A stretch of DNA of 9,926 nt, from the NCBI GenBank assembly GCA_030037055.1, contig JASHRZ010000557.1:1-9926 (forward strand). Direction: 5' to 3'. How positions within the stretch are numbered: position 1 is the stretch's first letter; each line of letters opens with the position of its first letter. A program made the position numbers and the translations under genes. The notes beneath the pieces were generated by a model. That model had not been told where the DNA came from, ran no database searches, and worked only from the letters and a program-made list of their open reading frames with translations. This document shows positions 7,357 through 9,926 of this stretch, piece after piece. Source of the stretch: Alphaproteobacteria bacterium. GTDB lineage: Bacteria > Pseudomonadota > Alphaproteobacteria > ATCC43930 > CGMCC-115725.

Positions 7357-8172
7357 ATGAAGGCGGCGGAATTGTTCGAGGTGAGCGGTCTGGCGACGGT
7401 GATAACCGGCGGGGCGAGCGGCATCGGTCTCGCTTATGCCGAAGTGATGGCGGATAACGGCGCACGGGTCACTATCCTGGATGCCGACGCCGCCGCGCTT
7501 GGCGAGGTCGTAGAGCGCTTCCGCCGCACCGGCCAGGATGTCCGCGGCGAAGTCGTCGACGTCACCGACCGAGCGGCGCTCGAGCGCGGTTTCGACGCCG
7601 CCTTGCGGCATTTTGGACGGCTCGACGTCGTCTTCGCCAATGCCGGCATTGGCGGCGGCCCCGGGTTTCTCAAGCTCGACGGCGAGCGCAATCCCGAACG
7701 CGCCCTCGAGAACATCCCCCGCGAACTCTGGGACAGGATCATCGCGGTTGATCTCACCGCGGTGTTCGCCACGCTGTAGGCCGCTGCGCGACGCCTGAAG
7801 CCGCAAGGCGGGCGCATCATCGTGACGACCTCGATTGCCGCCCTGCGGACGGAAACCTTCGTGGCGACCCCCTATGCCGCCGCCAAGGCCGGCGCGGCGC
7901 AGCTGGTGCGCCAGGCGGCGCTGGAGCTTGCGCGATACGACATCACCGTCAACGCGATCGCGCCGGGCCCTTTCGTCACCAACATCTCGGGCGGGCGGCT
8001 GAGGGATCCCGCCGTGCGTGCGCCGTTTCAGCGGTCCTCACCCATGCACCGGCTTGGCGAACCCGCCGACATCCAGGGGGTGGCGCTCTTCCTCGCCTCC
8101 CCGGCGGCCAAGTTCATCACCGGCACGCAAGTGATAATCGACGGCGGCATGACGCTTGGCGCTGCCGATTGA
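7357..8172 (+). pseudogene. Short-chain dehydrogenase/reductase interrupted by an in-frame TAG
   Basis: Read through one TAG at 7777-7779, this frame gives a full-length classical SDR of 271 codons, an NAD(P)-dependent alcohol/ketone oxidoreductase of unknown substrate. Before the stop are the nucleotide-binding motif TGGASGIG (17-24), D68 in VDVTD, and FANAG (93-97). After it, in the same frame, are GRIIVTTS (S159), Y173-x-x-x-K177 in PYAAAKAG, the NAIAPGPFVT stretch and the usual C-terminal GTQVIIDGG. Codon 141 falls in VFATL-stop-AAARRL, where homologues commonly have Gln, so a single CAG-to-TAG change explains it. The 140-residue product would lack the active-site Ser, Tyr and Lys. The fragment after the stop lacks the Rossmann nucleotide site. 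The tetrad Asn position reads VDL (D132), a common variant. The intact downstream motifs mean a very recent mutation, a sequencing error or readthrough. The gene follows the transporter block by 138 bp. Confidence 0.85.
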
Positions 8173-8260
8173 ATTCTGATCGACGCTGCGTCCAAGGTCA
8201 TCCGTTTTTTCGATGGGGCCGGTGCCGAGGCTCCGACGCGATAAATCCATATTAGCTACA

Positions 8261-8283
8261 CCGCGGCGTGCCGTGTGCCGCGG
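8261..8283. terminator. Perfect 7-bp inverted repeat between convergent genes, possible terminator
   Basis: CCGCGGC (8261-8267) and GCCGCGG (8277-8283) are exact reverse complements around a 9-nt loop. They lie in the 175-bp gap between the SDR and Lon stop codons. On the - strand an AT-rich stretch follows the stem, so it could end lon transcription. There is no true U-run on either side, so termination is uncertain. Apart from a T6 run at 8205-8210, I see nothing else in the gap. Confidence 0.35.
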
Positions 8284-8347
8284 GTAACGACCGCGCGCGG
8301 CGCCGAGGCCGAGTTTGGGCGACAGGTCTCGAGCCGCGCCGACTGGC

Positions 8348-9926
<1,579 letters not shown>

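Noticed and set aside
7822..8172. Independent small protein from the GTG at 7822
   Set aside because: It is in the same frame as, and continuous with, the upstream SDR half. It is the C-terminal half of that gene with no nucleotide-binding site and no clear ribosome site.

Overview
The window is GC-rich, with strong G/C preference at third codon positions and long antisense open frames. It is densely packed with genes. Protein style and gene content (HAAT-type ABC transporter, TauD-like oxygenase, IlvD/Edd dehydratase, SDR) suggest an alphaproteobacterium, probably of the Hyphomicrobiales or Rhodospirillales type. This is inferred from sequence character; no rRNA or other phylogenetic marker is present.

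Layout: positions 1-1456 hold the 3' part of an IlvD/Edd-family dehydratase gene that begins upstream of the window. Then comes a 2-oxoglutarate/Fe(II) oxygenase of the TauD/TfdA type (1564-2655), followed by a complete five-gene branched-chain/hydrophobic amino acid-type (HAAT, Liv) ABC transporter: binding protein (2716-3891), LivH-like permease (3922-4785), LivM-like permease (4782-5762), LivG-like ATPase (5759-6511) and LivF-like ATPase (6508-7218). The last three junctions are 4-nt stop/start overlaps (ATGA, ATGA, GTGA), so these genes are almost certainly co-transcribed and translationally coupled. After 138 bp comes a short-chain dehydrogenase/reductase gene (7357-8172) split by one in-frame TAG at codon 141. 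The reading frame and family motifs are intact on both sides of the stop. Every gene to this point is on the + strand. A convergent ATP-dependent Lon protease gene (8348 to beyond 9926, - strand) closes the window, with a small perfect inverted repeat in the 175-bp gap between the two stop codons.

The + strand genes read as an uptake-and-catabolism unit. A periplasmic protein captures a small, probably carboxylated solute, the Liv-type transporter imports it, and an oxygenase, a dehydratase and a dehydrogenase could act on it in turn. The substrate cannot be named from sequence. No regulator, RNA gene, CRISPR array, insertion sequence or defence module was seen. The points most worth a second look are the amber-interrupted SDR, the atypical IlvD/Edd motifs, the undefined substrate of the cluster, and a G-run cluster with a tiny upstream ORF just before the binding-protein gene. 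I did not find convincing evidence for a wholly new kind of biological system.
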